Assembly (NCBI GenBank): GCA_963575745.1
Contig: CAUYUJ010020149.1
Coordinates: 89,121-153,120, forward strand
Reading direction: 5' to 3'
From: Prorocentrum cordatum
Lineage: Eukaryota > Sar > Dinophyceae > Prorocentrales > Prorocentraceae
DNA: 64,000 bases
Of the stretch, positions 53,862 to 64,000 are shown one piece after another (positions within the stretch are counted from its first letter, which is position 1; every line of letters starts with the position of its first letter). The position numbers were made by a program, and so were the translations under genes. The notes below the pieces were generated by a model that was not told the origin of the DNA, ran no database searches, and was given only the letters and a program-made list of their open reading frames with translations.

Positions 53862-53919
53862 ATGATGTTGTTGCTGTTGTTGATGATGATGATGATGATG
53901 ATGGTGGTGATGATGATTG

Positions 53920-53969
<50 letters not shown>

Positions 53970-53970
53970 C

Positions 53971-54019
<49 letters not shown>

Positions 54020-54030
54020 GATGACGGTAG
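53862..54030. repeat. (ATG)n array
   Basis: TTGTTGATGATG passing to a long GATGATG array with GTGATG variants. Confidence 0.95.
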
Positions 54031-54089
54031 CGATGTTGGTGACGATGCCGACAACGACGACGGCACGGCCAGTGATGGCGCCGGTGCTG

Positions 54090-54490
54090 ATCATCCGACG
54101 ACGATGACGGCGCCCTCGTGTCGGCGGTGAAGCTTTTGAAGGAAGTTCGACATGCGTACGCGGTCGGCGCGCGAGAGTGGCTCGCATGGTATCATTTGAC
54201 GCGGCTCGTGCCCCCCAGCAGCACGCCCGCAAGGGCGTTCTAAAGATTTCGATGTGCAGCTCGAGGCGCCAGTTTGGCAGAATCCAATGAACATGCTGAA
54301 AAAAAGGCGCATGATTCCTGTAAGAATTTGCACGAGCGCGAGCGCAGGCATGTTTGAAAACGGATGTTTCAGAACCATGTATTTCATATACTTTCGGGGC
54401 GCTAGATTTTGAATTGCTTACGACACCTACGGCTTTTGAGGGATTTTTTCATGCGTGCGCGACGACGCGCTCGTGTGCACTTCGTTTCCT
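54090..54490. repeat. Dispersed repeat S, copy 1
   Basis: Contains TTTCGGGGCGCTAGATTTTG and CGCGACGACGCGCTCGTGTG. The same blocks in the same order are found at 58530-58860 (TTTCGGGGCGCTGGATTCTG, CGCGACGACGCGCACGTGTG). Confidence 0.75.
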
Positions 54491-54494
54491 TTTC

Positions 54495-54840
54495 GCCCAC
54501 ATCCTAAATGGGGTTCTTGCTGTCTCTGGACGCCCCGCGCAGGAACCCACCCACATCGCCATCATCATCGTCATCTCAATCGCCATCGTCATCATCATCA
54601 TCATCACCATCATCATCCCCTCTCTTCGTCACCCACATTCACACACTCATGCCTTCACACTCGTCATCATCATCATCATCATCATCATCATCAGCATCAG
54701 CATCAGCATCTTCATCATCATTCCGTTCCTCACTCACCCACTCATCATCATCACCGTCATCAGTGACATCACTCCCACACTCGTTCGCACCTGCACACAA
54801 ACATTCACACGCTCACACAATCACACGCTCATGCATTCAT
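54495..54840. repeat. CATCAT array with lead and (CACA) tail, copy 1
   Basis: A lead (CCCACATCCTAAATGGGGTT ... CGCGCAGGAACCCACCCACA) precedes (CATCAT)n, then CACTCACACAC words. The same lead-array-tail order recurs at 55755-56335. Confidence 0.9.
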
Positions 54841-55754
54841 CGCGCGGAAAGTCTAAGGCGGGAGCCTCGTCTGTGAGTGAGTTGTGAGGAAGTCTCAGGC
54901 GGGGACGCCCTCCCGATGGGGCTCGCACTTCGTGTTGGCAATCAGAGCGGGTCGTCTGGATCCTGTATCTGTCGTCAATTTTGGGCCCCTTTACGCCAGA
55001 ATTTTGTAGAAGCCTCAGGCGGGAGTCTCATTTATGAGTGAATTGCGGGGAAGTCTGAGGCCGGGCCCCCCTCCCTATTGCGCCCGCGATTCATGTTGGT
55101 AGTCGGTGCGGGTCATCCAGATCCTGTGACTGTCGTCACTTTTGGGCCCCTCGCGCTTCAATTTTGAAGACGCCTCAAGCGGGAGCTTCCTTTGTGAGTG
55201 AATTGCGAGGAAGTCTTAGGCGGGAGCCCCCTCCCTACGGAGCCCGCGCTTCATGTTGATAATCGGAGCGGGTCGTCCAAAGCCTGTAACTGTCCTCACT
55301 GTTGGGCCCCGCGCGCTTGAATTTGGAAGTAGCCTCAGGCGGGAGCCTCGTCTGTGAGTGAATTGCGGGGAAGTCTCACGCGGGAGCCCCCCTCCTTATG
55401 GAGCCAACACTTCATGTTGGTGATCCAGGCGGGTTTGCAAATCGTGTAACCGTTGTCACTTTTGGGCCCCTCGCGCCTGAATCTTGAAGGAACCTCAGGC
55501 GGGAACCTCGTTCGTGAGTGAATTGCGAGGAAGCCTTAGCCAGGAACCCCCTCCCGCTGGGGCCCGCACTGCATATTGTCAATCCGAGCGGGTCATGCGA
55601 AACTTAGACCTTTCGCCAATTTTGGGTTCCCCAGCCAGGCTTGAATCTTGAGCAAGTCTCAGGCGGGAGCCTCGTTTGTGAGTCGGTCGCAAGGAAGTCT
55701 CGAGCGGGAGCCCCTTCGTTATGGGGCTCGCAGCTTCACGTTAGAAACCGAGCG
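54841..55754. repeat. ~160-bp tandem repeat, block 1 (about 5.5 units)
   Basis: Each unit contains GTGAGTGAATTGCGAGGAAG, GTCTCAGGCGGGAGCCCCC, GGAGCCCGCGCTTCATGTTG, and CACTTTTGGGCCCCTCGCGC. Units begin near 54864, 55024, 55187, 55345, 55505 and 55667. Non-coding. Confidence 0.92.
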
Positions 55755-55830
55755 AGTTTCCCCACATCCTGAATGGGAATCCTGTTTTCCGTGGGCACCC
55801 CGCGCAGGAACAGGAACAGGAACCCACCCA

Positions 55831-55903
<73 letters not shown>

Positions 55904-56070
55904 GTCATCGTCATCATCATCATCATCATCATCATCATCACCACCATCATCATCATCATCATCATCACCACCACCATCATCATCATCATCATCGTCGCGA
56001 TCATCATCGTTACCACCATCATCATCACCATCACCATCACCATCACCATCACCATCATCATCATCATCAA

Positions 56071-56119
<49 letters not shown>

Positions 56120-56335
56120 GTCATCACCCCCTCTCTTCATCACTCACACACACACTCACACATTCACACATTCACACTCATCATCAGCATCTTCATCATC
56201 AGTCCGTCACTCACCCACTCATCATCATCATCACCATCACCGCCATCACTGACATCACTCTTACGCTCATTTACACTCGCACACAAATTTACCCCCACAC
56301 AGTCACACAGCCGCACACTCTTACATTCATCTTGA
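55755..56335. repeat. CATCAT array with lead and (CACA) tail, copy 2
   Basis: Lead GTTTCCCCACATCCTGAATG ... CGCGCAGGAACAGGAACAGG, then about 300 bases of CATCAT with CACCAT and CGTCAT variants, then CACACTCACAC words. Homologous to copy 1 but longer. Confidence 0.93.
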
Positions 56336-57600
56336 GGAAGTCTAAGGCGGGAGCGTCGTTTGTGAGTAAATTGTGAGGAAGTTTCAGGCGGGCCCCCTAC
56401 CTATGGGAACCGCATTTCATGTTGGTAGTCTGAGTGGGTTATCCAAACCTTGTAACCATCGTCACTTTTGGGCCCTTTACGCATGAATTTTGAAGACGCC
56501 TCTGGCGGGAGCCTCGTTTGTGAGTGCACTGCGTGAAAGTCTCAGGCGGGAGCCTTCCTGTGGAGCCCGCATTTCATGTTGGCAATCGGAGCGGGTCATC
56601 CAAATCCTGTAATGTTTGGGCCCCTCACGTTTTGAGTTTTGAAGACGTCTCAGGCGGGAGTCTCGTTTGTGAGTGAATTGCGAGGAAGCCTTAGGCGGGA
56701 ACCCCCTCCCTATGGAGCACGCGCTTCATGTTGATACTCGGAGTTGGTCATCTAAATCCTGTATCTGTCGCCGCTGTTGGGCCCCTCGCGTATGAATTTC
56801 GAAGAAACTGTCGGCGGGAGCCTCGTGTATGAGTGGACTGCGAGGAAGTCTCAGGCAGGCGCCCCTTCCCTATGGAGCCCGCGCTTCATGTTGATAGTCG
56901 GAACGGGTCATCCAAATCCTGTAACTGTTGTCGCTGTTGGGCCCCTCACGTTTGAATGTTGAAGAACCTGCCGGCGGGAGCCCCGTGTGTGAGTGCATTG
57001 CGGGGAAGTCTCAGGCGGGAGCCCCCTCCCTATGGAGCCCGCGTTTCATGTCGGCAGTCGGGGCGGGTTCATCCAAATCCAGTATCTGTCGTCACTGTTG
57101 GGCCCCGCACCCACGATTTTGGAAGAAGCCTCAGGCGGAAGCTTCGTCTGTTAGTGAATTGCGAGGAAGTCTCAGGCGGGAGCCCCCTCCCTATGGAGCC
57201 CGCGTTTCATGTTGGTAATCCGAGCGGGTTATGCAGATCTTGTTTCTGTCGTCACTTTTGGGCCCCTCGCGCCTGAATCTTGAAGAAGCTTCAGTCGGGA
57301 GCCTCATCTGTGAGTGATTTGCGCGGGCGTCTCATGCGGGAGCCCCCTCCCTATGGGGCCCGCGCAGCATATTGGTAATCCGAGCGAGTCATGCGAAACT
57401 TTAGACTTATCGCCAATTTTAGCTTCGCCGCTTACGCTTTAATTTTTGAAGAAGTCTCAGGCGGGAGCCTCGTCTGTGAATGAGTCGCGAGGAAGTCTCG
57501 AGCGGGGCCCCCCTCTCTATGGGGCCCGCAGCTCCATGTTAGAGTCCGAGCGAGTCCTCAGGATCTCGTAGCTGTCGTCACTGCTGGGCTCCTCAGGAAG
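56336..57600. repeat. ~160-bp tandem repeat, block 2 (about 8 units)
   Basis: Same unit as block 1. Units begin near 56345, 56508, 56665, 56818, 56980, 57143, 57300 and 57464. The last two are more diverged and end in CACTGCTGGGCTCCTCAGG. Confidence 0.92.
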
Positions 57601-58525
57601 GGTGATGCGAGCCCTCGCGGGCTAATCCGAGCGGGGCCACTTTTGTGCTCGTAAGAGGGCCACTCGCTCAGTTGAACCCAGTCCCTCGACGCGGCGATGG
57701 CATCACTATCGATTGCGCTAGGGATGCGGACGCTGGTCGCACGGGCATGTCTCAGGAAAGAAAAAACACAGACGCAAGTAATCGTCGACTCCCAGAAAAA
57801 TATGACGAAACGTGGGAAGTGGGGGGGATGACGAAAACCCCGAAAATATGGGAACACATGGGGAATCTTAGGACTTGCGTTTATCTATTTGTGTGTCCCT
57901 TGGTTTCTTTAAGTAACGGACGAGCAGTGGTGGCTGCACTTCTGCGTTACGTTTCCCGTGCCACGTGTGTGCGAATCAAGCTGATCCTGCGGCCGCCCGC
58001 GCGAGAGTTCCTGGAACGCGGGCCGCCGGCGCCCCTGCGGAAGGCGCTCCAGAAATTCGACGAGAGACGGAAACTCCAGAACCGAGGCGGAGCAGCTCAC
58101 AGCACGTCTGGGCTTCGCGCTGCCCCCCCGCCTGGGCGCGGCCTCGCCGGCCTCGAGGCCCGCCCGCCCCCGCGCCCCAGCGGCCCGCGGGGTTGTCTCA
58201 TGGGCGTGGCCCGCGGGATTGCCCCAAAGGCTTCGCGATCTCGGCGAACGCGCGCGCGTTGGCCAAAGCGGCGACGGCGCCGAGGAGAACCGACTTGCTT
58301 ACCCCGGCCAGGGGGAAGGGGAGGTGCGCGCGGAGAAGAAGCAGGAGGATGAGGAGGGGGGAAAGCGGTAGGGGGAGGGCGATGATAAGGAGAAGGAGGA
58401 GGAGAAGGAGGAGGACGGGGAGGGGGATGATGATGATGAGGAGGATCAATAGAGGGAGGAAGAGGAGGAGAGGAGAGAGCAGAAGGCGAGAGGAGGGGGC
58501 CCGCCAGGAGCGATTTTCATGCGGG
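57601..58525. other. Unassigned GC-rich segment
   Basis: The plus frame 57645-58352 (235 codons) starts with normal-looking composition and becomes Pro/Arg/Gly-rich after about residue 130. No domain is recognisable, and a GAG tract follows (58350-58500). It could be a hypothetical exon but I cannot support it. Confidence 0.3.
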
Positions 58526-58529
58526 GTCC

Positions 58530-58862
58530 TACCGCCGGAGTCATTAGAAAGGGCTTCTTGCGACGGCGCGCGCGCGAGGGCGTTCGAACGCTTCCTGCGT
58601 GCGCGCTAGGGGCCCGCCTGGTAACATGCTATGAACACGTTGAGAAACACGTGCGGATTTCTCAAGAATTCGCAAGAGCGCGGGCGCGATTTTTTTGATT
58701 AATCCTGTTGCGAGAACATGTGTGTCTGATATGTTTTCGGGGCGCTGGATTCTGAAATCCTTACTGGACCGACGGTTTTCGAAAGAATTTGGTACGCGCT
58801 CGCGACGACGCGCACGTGTGCACTTCGTCCAATATTTGCGCAAGGGATTTTCAAATCTTTCG
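58530..58862. repeat. Dispersed repeat S, copy 2
   Basis: Homologue of 54090-54490, same orientation, with an added GCAAGAGCGCGGGCGCGAT block resembling GCACGAGCGCGAGCGCAGG of copy 1. Confidence 0.75.
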
Positions 58863-59017
58863 GTCTTTGACAAGCGAACGCGCGCGCGTTGCACTTTTGC
58901 AGAACGTGAGGGGGGGAAGTGCTGTCGGCCTGCTTGGGATGGTGCGAACTCATATTTAGGATGGGTGATGGGGCATAATCATATTACATCGCAGTGCGGA
59001 AATTGGGGCGGTTAAAT

Positions 59018-59185
59018 CGGGGGTGGTGGTGGTGGTGGTGGTGGACGAGTTTTTTGTTTGAACTGTCTTTTTTGTTTTTTTTGGCTCTCGCTCAGTCTTG
59101 TTGTTTTTTTGTTGTTCTTGTATTGTTTCTCCTTGTTTTTCCCTTTTTTGTATGTTATCTCTCTCCCTCTCTGTTTCTCTGGATG
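59018..59185. repeat. (GGT)n and T-rich tract
   Basis: GGTGGTGGTGG (59022-59044), then a T-rich strand-asymmetric stretch rich in TTTTTTGTTTG to about 59180. Confidence 0.85.
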
Positions 59186-59189
59186 GGCC

Positions 59190-60370
59190 CATCTGTGATA
59201 AAATCCTAGCACGGTGGGGCCCACCTCTGACGGATTCCTTTCAAGTGTGAAGCCATCCGTGCCAACATCTTAGAGAGGACGGATTCACATTTCAAGGAGT
59301 CCTATCCAAGGTGGACCCACCTCTATTGGGATCTTGTTAGATATGGAACGACCTGTAATCTACTTATATTAGACGTTGATCAACCTTTAATGTAATCCCA
59401 TTGGGAGTGGAACCGCTTATAATATTATTCCATCAGGGATGGGGCCACCTCTAATAAGACCCCGCGATATTTGGATCCCGCTCCAGTGGGATCCTGATAG
59501 GGATGGGGCCACCTCTAGTAGAGTCCTATCAGGGATTAACCCACCTGAACCATATTATTTTAACGTTGGGTTCAAAACAGTCTTGATACAATTTTCTTAA
59601 TGGTGGATCGACCCCCAACAGGATCCTATCAAGGATGGGGCCGCCTGAGGGGTGGATGCGCTTCTGATTGAATCCTGGTGAGGGTGGGGCAACCTTCTAT
59701 AGTATCCTGTTAAGGATGGAGCCTCCTTAAGAATAATCCCACTGGTGATGTAGCACCTTCTAATACAATGTTTTCAGGGTCCAGCAACATTTTAAAGCGC
59801 CCTAATGGGGATGGGCCCACCTTTAATCTATTCGTATTGGGTATGACGCCACTTCGAATGTAGTCCGATCAGGCATGGAGGCACATGTACAATACTTTTC
59901 TCGGAGCGGCATCGCTTCTGACAGAACCCTAACAGGGTTGGGTCCACCTGCAATAATATCATATCAGGGATGGAGACACTTTTAAGGTCATGCGATTCTC
60001 GAAAGCCCATCACTCATCCAATCCTATGAGTGGTGGGTCGACCTGTAACAGAATGTGGGCAATGATGAAGCGTTTTTAGCAATAGTACGATCAATGATGG
60101 ACTCACATGAATTAGAATTTTGTTAGCGGTGGGTCCACCTCTAAAGGGGTCCAGTTAAGGATGGAGCTACGTGCACAAAACACAAATTAAAGGTGGGTCC
60201 ACCCCCATGAGAATCCCATTTGATATGTGCCCACCTTCAAAAGAAACTGATTAACACTGCAACCGGCTGGAATGTAATGCTAGTAGGGGAGAACCTACTT
60301 CAAATTGGTTGCTATTGGAAATTGAATCACCTATAGTAGAATCCAGGATTCCTGGGGCCACCTGTGACTC
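59190..60370. repeat. AT-richer degenerate ~45-50 bp repeat
   Basis: Many loose copies of a unit like GGATGGGGCCACCTCTAGTA plus GAGTCCTATCAGG. The regular reappearance of CCACCT and ATCAGGGATGG every 45-55 bases is visible throughout. Clearly lower GC than the rest of the window. No gene. Confidence 0.8.
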
Positions 60371-60660
60371 GCCGCTGCGATGCCGCGCGAAGCCCTGCTG
60401 GGCCCTGCTGGGCCTAGCCGAACCCTGCTAGGCACTGCTTAACACTGTGGCCCTCTGCTAAGCCCTGATCAATTATGCTGGCCACCTGCCAGGCCCAGCT
60501 AAGCCTTTTGATACGCCCTATCATGCTCTGCTAGCCCCTGGTGTGCACTGTTGAGACCTGCCAAACTTTGCTAAAACTTGCTGGCCTCGTGAAGTTCTGC
60601 CATCACCTCGATGACCTTCTATGCCATGCGATGTTTGCTAGGTCCTGCAGAGCCACATCG
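60371..60660. repeat. CCTGCTAGGC short-word array, copy 1
   Basis: CCCTGCTGGGCCTAGCC-type degenerate decamers inside the 45-50 bp repeat region. A second block is at 61030-61400, with GATGCCGTGCTAGCCACTG. Confidence 0.75.
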
Positions 60661-61560
60661 AATATGATTTCATCAGGGATGAATCAGATTGCTGGTGGAA
60701 TCTTATTTGAGGTGGACACACTTCTATCATACTCTTGATAATATAAAGCAGTATGTAAAAACATCCGAACAAGGAAGGATTCTGCTCAACTAGAATCCAA
60801 TGAAAGGTGTGCCCGCCTCTACTGGCATCCTGTCATGGACGGGGACACGGGTACTTGAATTGTATGTAGTGTGGAAGCCCCTGTCTTCTGGGATCCCATT
60901 AGAGGTGGATCCACACCCAATTTAATTCCACGAAGGATGGACCTTCGGAGTATAATCGTATTAGATGTGGATGCACTTTTATTTAAATCCAACGCGGAAC
61001 GGAGTCACCTCTAGTCTAATCATTCCTGAGCCATGGTCAGCCCTGGCTTTTGAGCTGCTACGCCTTGCCCCGATGCGCCTTGCTAGCCACTGCGATGCCG
61101 TGCTAGCCACTGTGATGCCGTGCTACGTTCTGCTAGGTCTAGCCAAACCCCGCCAAACACTGCTTAGCGTGGCTAAGGTTAGCTGGCCCTCTGCTAAGCC
61201 TTGATAGTTTCTGCTAGCCACCCGCCAAGCCCAGCGAACCCTTGATATGCCCGACCAAGACTTGCTGGGCCCTGCTAGCCTTTGATTTGCCCGGCTGAGA
61301 CTTGTCAATCTTTGCTATCACCTGCTAGCCTGGCGAAGCTCTGCTGGCGCCTCGATAACCTGCTAAGCTATGCGATGCCTGCTAAGCCATGCGGAGCCAT
61401 ATCTGATGCAATCTTATCAGGAATGAATATATGGCTAATGGAGTCTTATTGGAGGCGTATCCAGCTCTAACACAGTCCTATTAGGGAGGAAGCAATCTGT
61501 AGTGCAATCCGATCAAAGACGGATTCAACTCTGGAGCCCCCCCTAGAATACTCCCATCTG
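60661..61560. repeat. Continuation of the ~45-50 bp repeat with CCTGCTAGGC array, copy 2
   Basis: The 45-50 bp units resume (60661-61020), a second CTGCTAAGCC array follows (61030-61400), then more units (61400-61560). Confidence 0.75.
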
Positions 61561-61960
61561 GGGTGGATCTCTTCCTCGTGGGATTCAATGAGCGATCTAC
61601 CCTTCAAAATCGGACCAGAGGCCAAACCGCCTGCAATGCAAAGGGATGGAGATATTTCCACGCGGTAGAACTCAATTGGCCAATTTTCCACCAGGAGAAC
61701 ATTATCGGAAAGTCGCGCAAAAGGGGTCCGATTTTGAATTTACGCAATAGAGAACAACGTATATCTCACCTACACAAGGAATCTTAGTATAAAGTCGCGC
61801 AAAAGGTATTCCATTTGCGATCCACGCTCGTTTCAGAAACATAATCGTACATCGCCCGCGAAAGGAATCCGATTGAACAGCCGCGCAATAGGATTTCATT
61901 TGAAATCCGCGCACTAGAAATCATGTTGTAAGTCGTGCACAAAAGGATTTCGCTGGATAG
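61561..61960. repeat. Degenerate GTCGCGCAAAAGG repeat
   Basis: Copies of GTCGCGCAAAAGG...CCGATTTTGAATTTACGC-like sequence at about 61710, 61790, 61870 and 61930, about 60-80 bases apart. Confidence 0.6.
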
Positions 61961-62099
61961 AGGGCTGGCAAAAAATTGGGCCGCCCGGAAAAAAAAGAGG
62001 CAAAACACAGCAGGCGAACAACCGTCGGTTCCCTTGTCTTTCGGCGGCGAACCGGGCGAGGACAAACAAACGCAGATTCCTACTTATATGTGTTATAGC

Positions 62100-62420
62100 C
62101 CAGACCCCCCAGCCCGCCCCTCTAAACCAGACCCCCCCCAAGGATGCCCCGGGCACCTTTCCGGGCGTCTCGGCGGCCCCCGGGGCCCCCTTGGAAAGAG
62201 GCCCGCTGGCCCTGCTGGGCCTCCATGGGCGCCTTGCCGGGCCTCGCGAGCAGATTCAATGCGATCGGAGGGGTCATCGGAGAGGCGCAAGAGAGACCCA
62301 AGATAGCACAAGAGCGCTCCAAGAGGAACCTCGATCGTCCGAAAACGGCCCACGAGGCCCCCAAGACGCCCCAAGAGGCCGTTAAGAGAGCCCCGGAGAA
62401 GCAAACATCGTCCTATTTTT
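62100..62420. repeat. GGCCCC-rich tract leading into a GGCCCAAGA element
   Basis: CCCCCGGGGCCCCCTTGG and GCCCCAAGAGGC units in forward orientation. Confidence 0.6.
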
Positions 62421-62805
62421 TGGGAAATGTATATCTTGGGCATCTCCGTTTTTTTCGTTTTCGCAGCGTCAAGCGCGGCCCGACGGGCCCCCGATATCGC
62501 CCCGAGACGGTCCAAGAGGCTCCCCAGAGGGTTTCAAGACGGCCCGAGAGGGCCCCGAGACTGCTCCAGACAGCCCCGAGATTGCCCGCAAGAAGCCCAG
62601 GATGCCCCCAGAGGGCTCCCAAGAGAGACGCGCGAAAGCCCTGAGGGGCCCCCCGAAAAGGCCACTGGAGGCCCCAAGGAGGGCCCTAAACGGTTTCAGC
62701 TCCCCAAGACGGCCCAAAAAGGCACCGGGGCGGCCCGTGGGGTCCCTGGGGCGGCCCGGGGGAACCCCAAAAACGCCCAGACGGCGTTATCTGTGCGCTC
62801 GTTTT
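62421..62805. repeat. GGCCCAAGA-rich element, homologous to 18925-19290
   Basis: Core TTTTCGCAGCGTCAAGCGCG and CCCGATATCGCCCCGAGACG, then GGCCCGAGAGGGCCCCGAGA units, ending CCCAAAAACGCCCAGACGGC. Confidence 0.75.
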
Positions 62806-62995
62806 TTTTTGGGGGGGGGGGGTTCTTATTCTTCTTCTTCTTCTTTTCCTCTCCTCTCTTCTCCTTTTTTCCCAACCATCCTGTGGTGTTGGGTCCTCGT
62901 TTTGAAGAGACAGCGCCCCGCGTTCACTCCTTCCTTCCTTCCTTCCTTCCTTCCTTCCTTCCTTCCTTCCTTCCTTCCTTCCTCCCCCCTCCCTC
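62806..62995. repeat. Poly-G, TTC and (TTCC)n tracts
   Basis: A T run and a G run at 62804-62822, (TTC)n at 62828-62848, and a pure (TTCC)n of about 56 bases at 62927-62982. These are prone to polymerase and assembly error. Confidence 0.95.
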
Positions 62996-63013
62996 CTCCC
63001 TCCTCCCACTATC

Positions 63014-64000
63014 ACGGCACACCCCTCACACGTTTCGTGGCCCCATAGGGAGCCCCACCGAGGGCCCCAGTGGCTGCGTTCGCATGGCGGCACCGCACCC
63101 ATTTCGGCACACCCTCACACGCTTCGTGGCCCCATAGGGAGCTCCACCGAGGGCCCCAGTGGCTGCGTTTGCATGGCGGCACCGCGCCAATTTCGGCACA
63201 CCCCTCACACGTTTCGTGGCCCCTTAGGGAGCTCAGCCGAAGGCCCCAATGGCTGCGTTCGCATGGCGGCACCGCACCTATTTCGGCACCCCTCACACGT
63301 TTCGTGGCCCCATAGGGAGCTCCACCGAAGGCTCCAGTGGCTGCGTTCGCATGGCGGCACCGCGCCCATTTCGGTACACCCCTCACACGTTTCGTGGCCC
63401 CATAGGGAGCTCCACCGAGGGCCCCATTGGCTGCGTTCGCATGGCGGCACCGCACACATTTCGGCACACCCCTCACACGTTTCGTGGCCCCATAGGGAGC
63501 TCCACCGAGGGCTCCCGTGGCTGCGTTCGCATGGCGGCACCGCGCCCATTTCGGGACACCCCTCACACGTTTCGTGGCCCCATCAGGAGTTCCACCGAGG
63601 GCCCCCGTGGCTGCGTTCGCATGGCGGCACCGCACCCATTTCGGCACACCCCTCACACGCTTCGTGGCCCCATAGGGAGCTCCACCGAAGGCCCCAGTGG
63701 CTGCGTTCGCATGGCGCACCGCACCCATATCGGCACACCCCTCACACGTTTCGTGGCCCCAAGGGGAGCTCCACCGAAGGTCCTAGTGGGTGTGCCCGCA
63801 TGCGTCCCGCACACCCATTTCGGCACACCCCTCACACGTTTCGTGGCCCCATAGGGAGCTCCACCGAAGGCCCCAGTGGCAGGGTTCGCATGCCTCCCCA
63901 CCACCCATTCGGCACACCCCTCACACATTTCGTTGCCCCATAGGGAGCTCCACCGAAGGCCCCAGTGGCAGGGTTCGCATGCCTCCCCACCACCCATTTC
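63014..64000. repeat. ~90-bp tandem repeat, 11 units to the window edge
   Basis: Unit: CACACCCCTCACACGTTTCG, GGCCCCATAGGGAGCTCCAC, GGCCCCAGTGGCTGCGTTCG, CATGGCGGCACCGCACCC. Units begin near 63016, 63106, 63196, 63285, 63375, 63465, 63555, 63645, 63735, 63825 and 63911. The last three drift. The period is divisible by three, hence the 256-codon plus frame and 238-codon minus frame. There is no spacer variation as in a CRISPR array. The array continues past the window. Confidence 0.95.

Noticed and set aside
57645-58352. 235-codon open frame as a gene
   Set aside because: No domain, no splice evidence, and the second half is low-complexity Pro/Arg/Gly. Listed only as an unassigned segment.
63014-64000. 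CRISPR-like array
   Set aside because: The whole 90-bp unit is repeated, without variable spacers between short repeats, and the context is eukaryotic.

Overview
The window looks like nuclear DNA of a GC-rich eukaryote, probably a unicellular alga or related protist. Coding blocks are interrupted by introns with GT...AG ends, coding density is very low, and more than three quarters of the sequence is simple or tandem repeat. A short degenerate TTTAGGG/TTAGGG-like tract lies near 35.13 kb. Several features would fit a dinoflagellate-type genome: microsatellite-filled introns, short direct repeats at intron ends, and a possible GC donor. No spliced-leader site or other diagnostic marker was seen, so the lineage is inference. 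A 100-N scaffold gap lies at 9,714-9,813.

Two genes can be supported. (1) A large sacsin-like gene lies on the plus strand from about 13.53 kb to 52.60 kb. It is split into five recognisable coding exons (13530-13737, 24272-25499, 32034-34515, 48831-49440, 50109-52596; the limits at 49.4/50.1 kb are uncertain). These encode about 2,340 residues as two tandem sacsin repeats, each opening with a GHKL/Hsp90-type ATPase fold. Its three long introns are about 10.5, 6.5 and 14.3 kb. The reading frame reaches a stop in the middle of the second repeat, directly over a possible GT donor, so the gene probably continues beyond the window. (2) A compact minus-strand gene at 8710-7724 can be read as four exons joined by introns of about 57, 50 and 46 nt. 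It encodes a Cys-rich segment followed by an acidic/Ser-rich stretch and a helical, coiled-coil-like C-terminus; its family was not recognised.

Everything else is repeat or unassigned. 0-7.5 kb: TATGC and AAGCT pentamer arrays, CA-type arrays, triplet tracts, a 90-bp tandem repeat. 8.7-13.4 kb: triplet arrays, the gap, and a duplicated ATG array just upstream of sacsin exon 1. Intron 1 (13.7-24.3 kb): CA arrays, a four-unit megasatellite with a conserved hairpin, GGA and GAT arrays, GGCCCAAGA-rich elements, TATG/GA arrays. Intron 2 (25.5-32.0 kb): TATG/GA arrays, GGCCCAAGA-rich elements, GAT/GAG arrays. Intron 3 (34.5-48.8 kb): arrays of a GATGTCTCGAGCGAAA-type motif, an almost identical 1.79-kb duplication, GAC-rich minisatellites, GCTTGC arrays and dispersed composite units. 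52.6-64 kb: more GGCCCAAGA-rich sequence, two blocks of a 160-bp tandem repeat around CAT arrays, an AT-richer degenerate region at 59.2-61.9 kb, and a 90-bp tandem repeat running off the right edge.

The main unifying observation is that a few repeat families recur across the window in both orientations and in fixed combinations (core plus flanking array), while the sacsin exons are free of low-complexity sequence. The long open frames over the arrays are by-products of repeat periods divisible by three.
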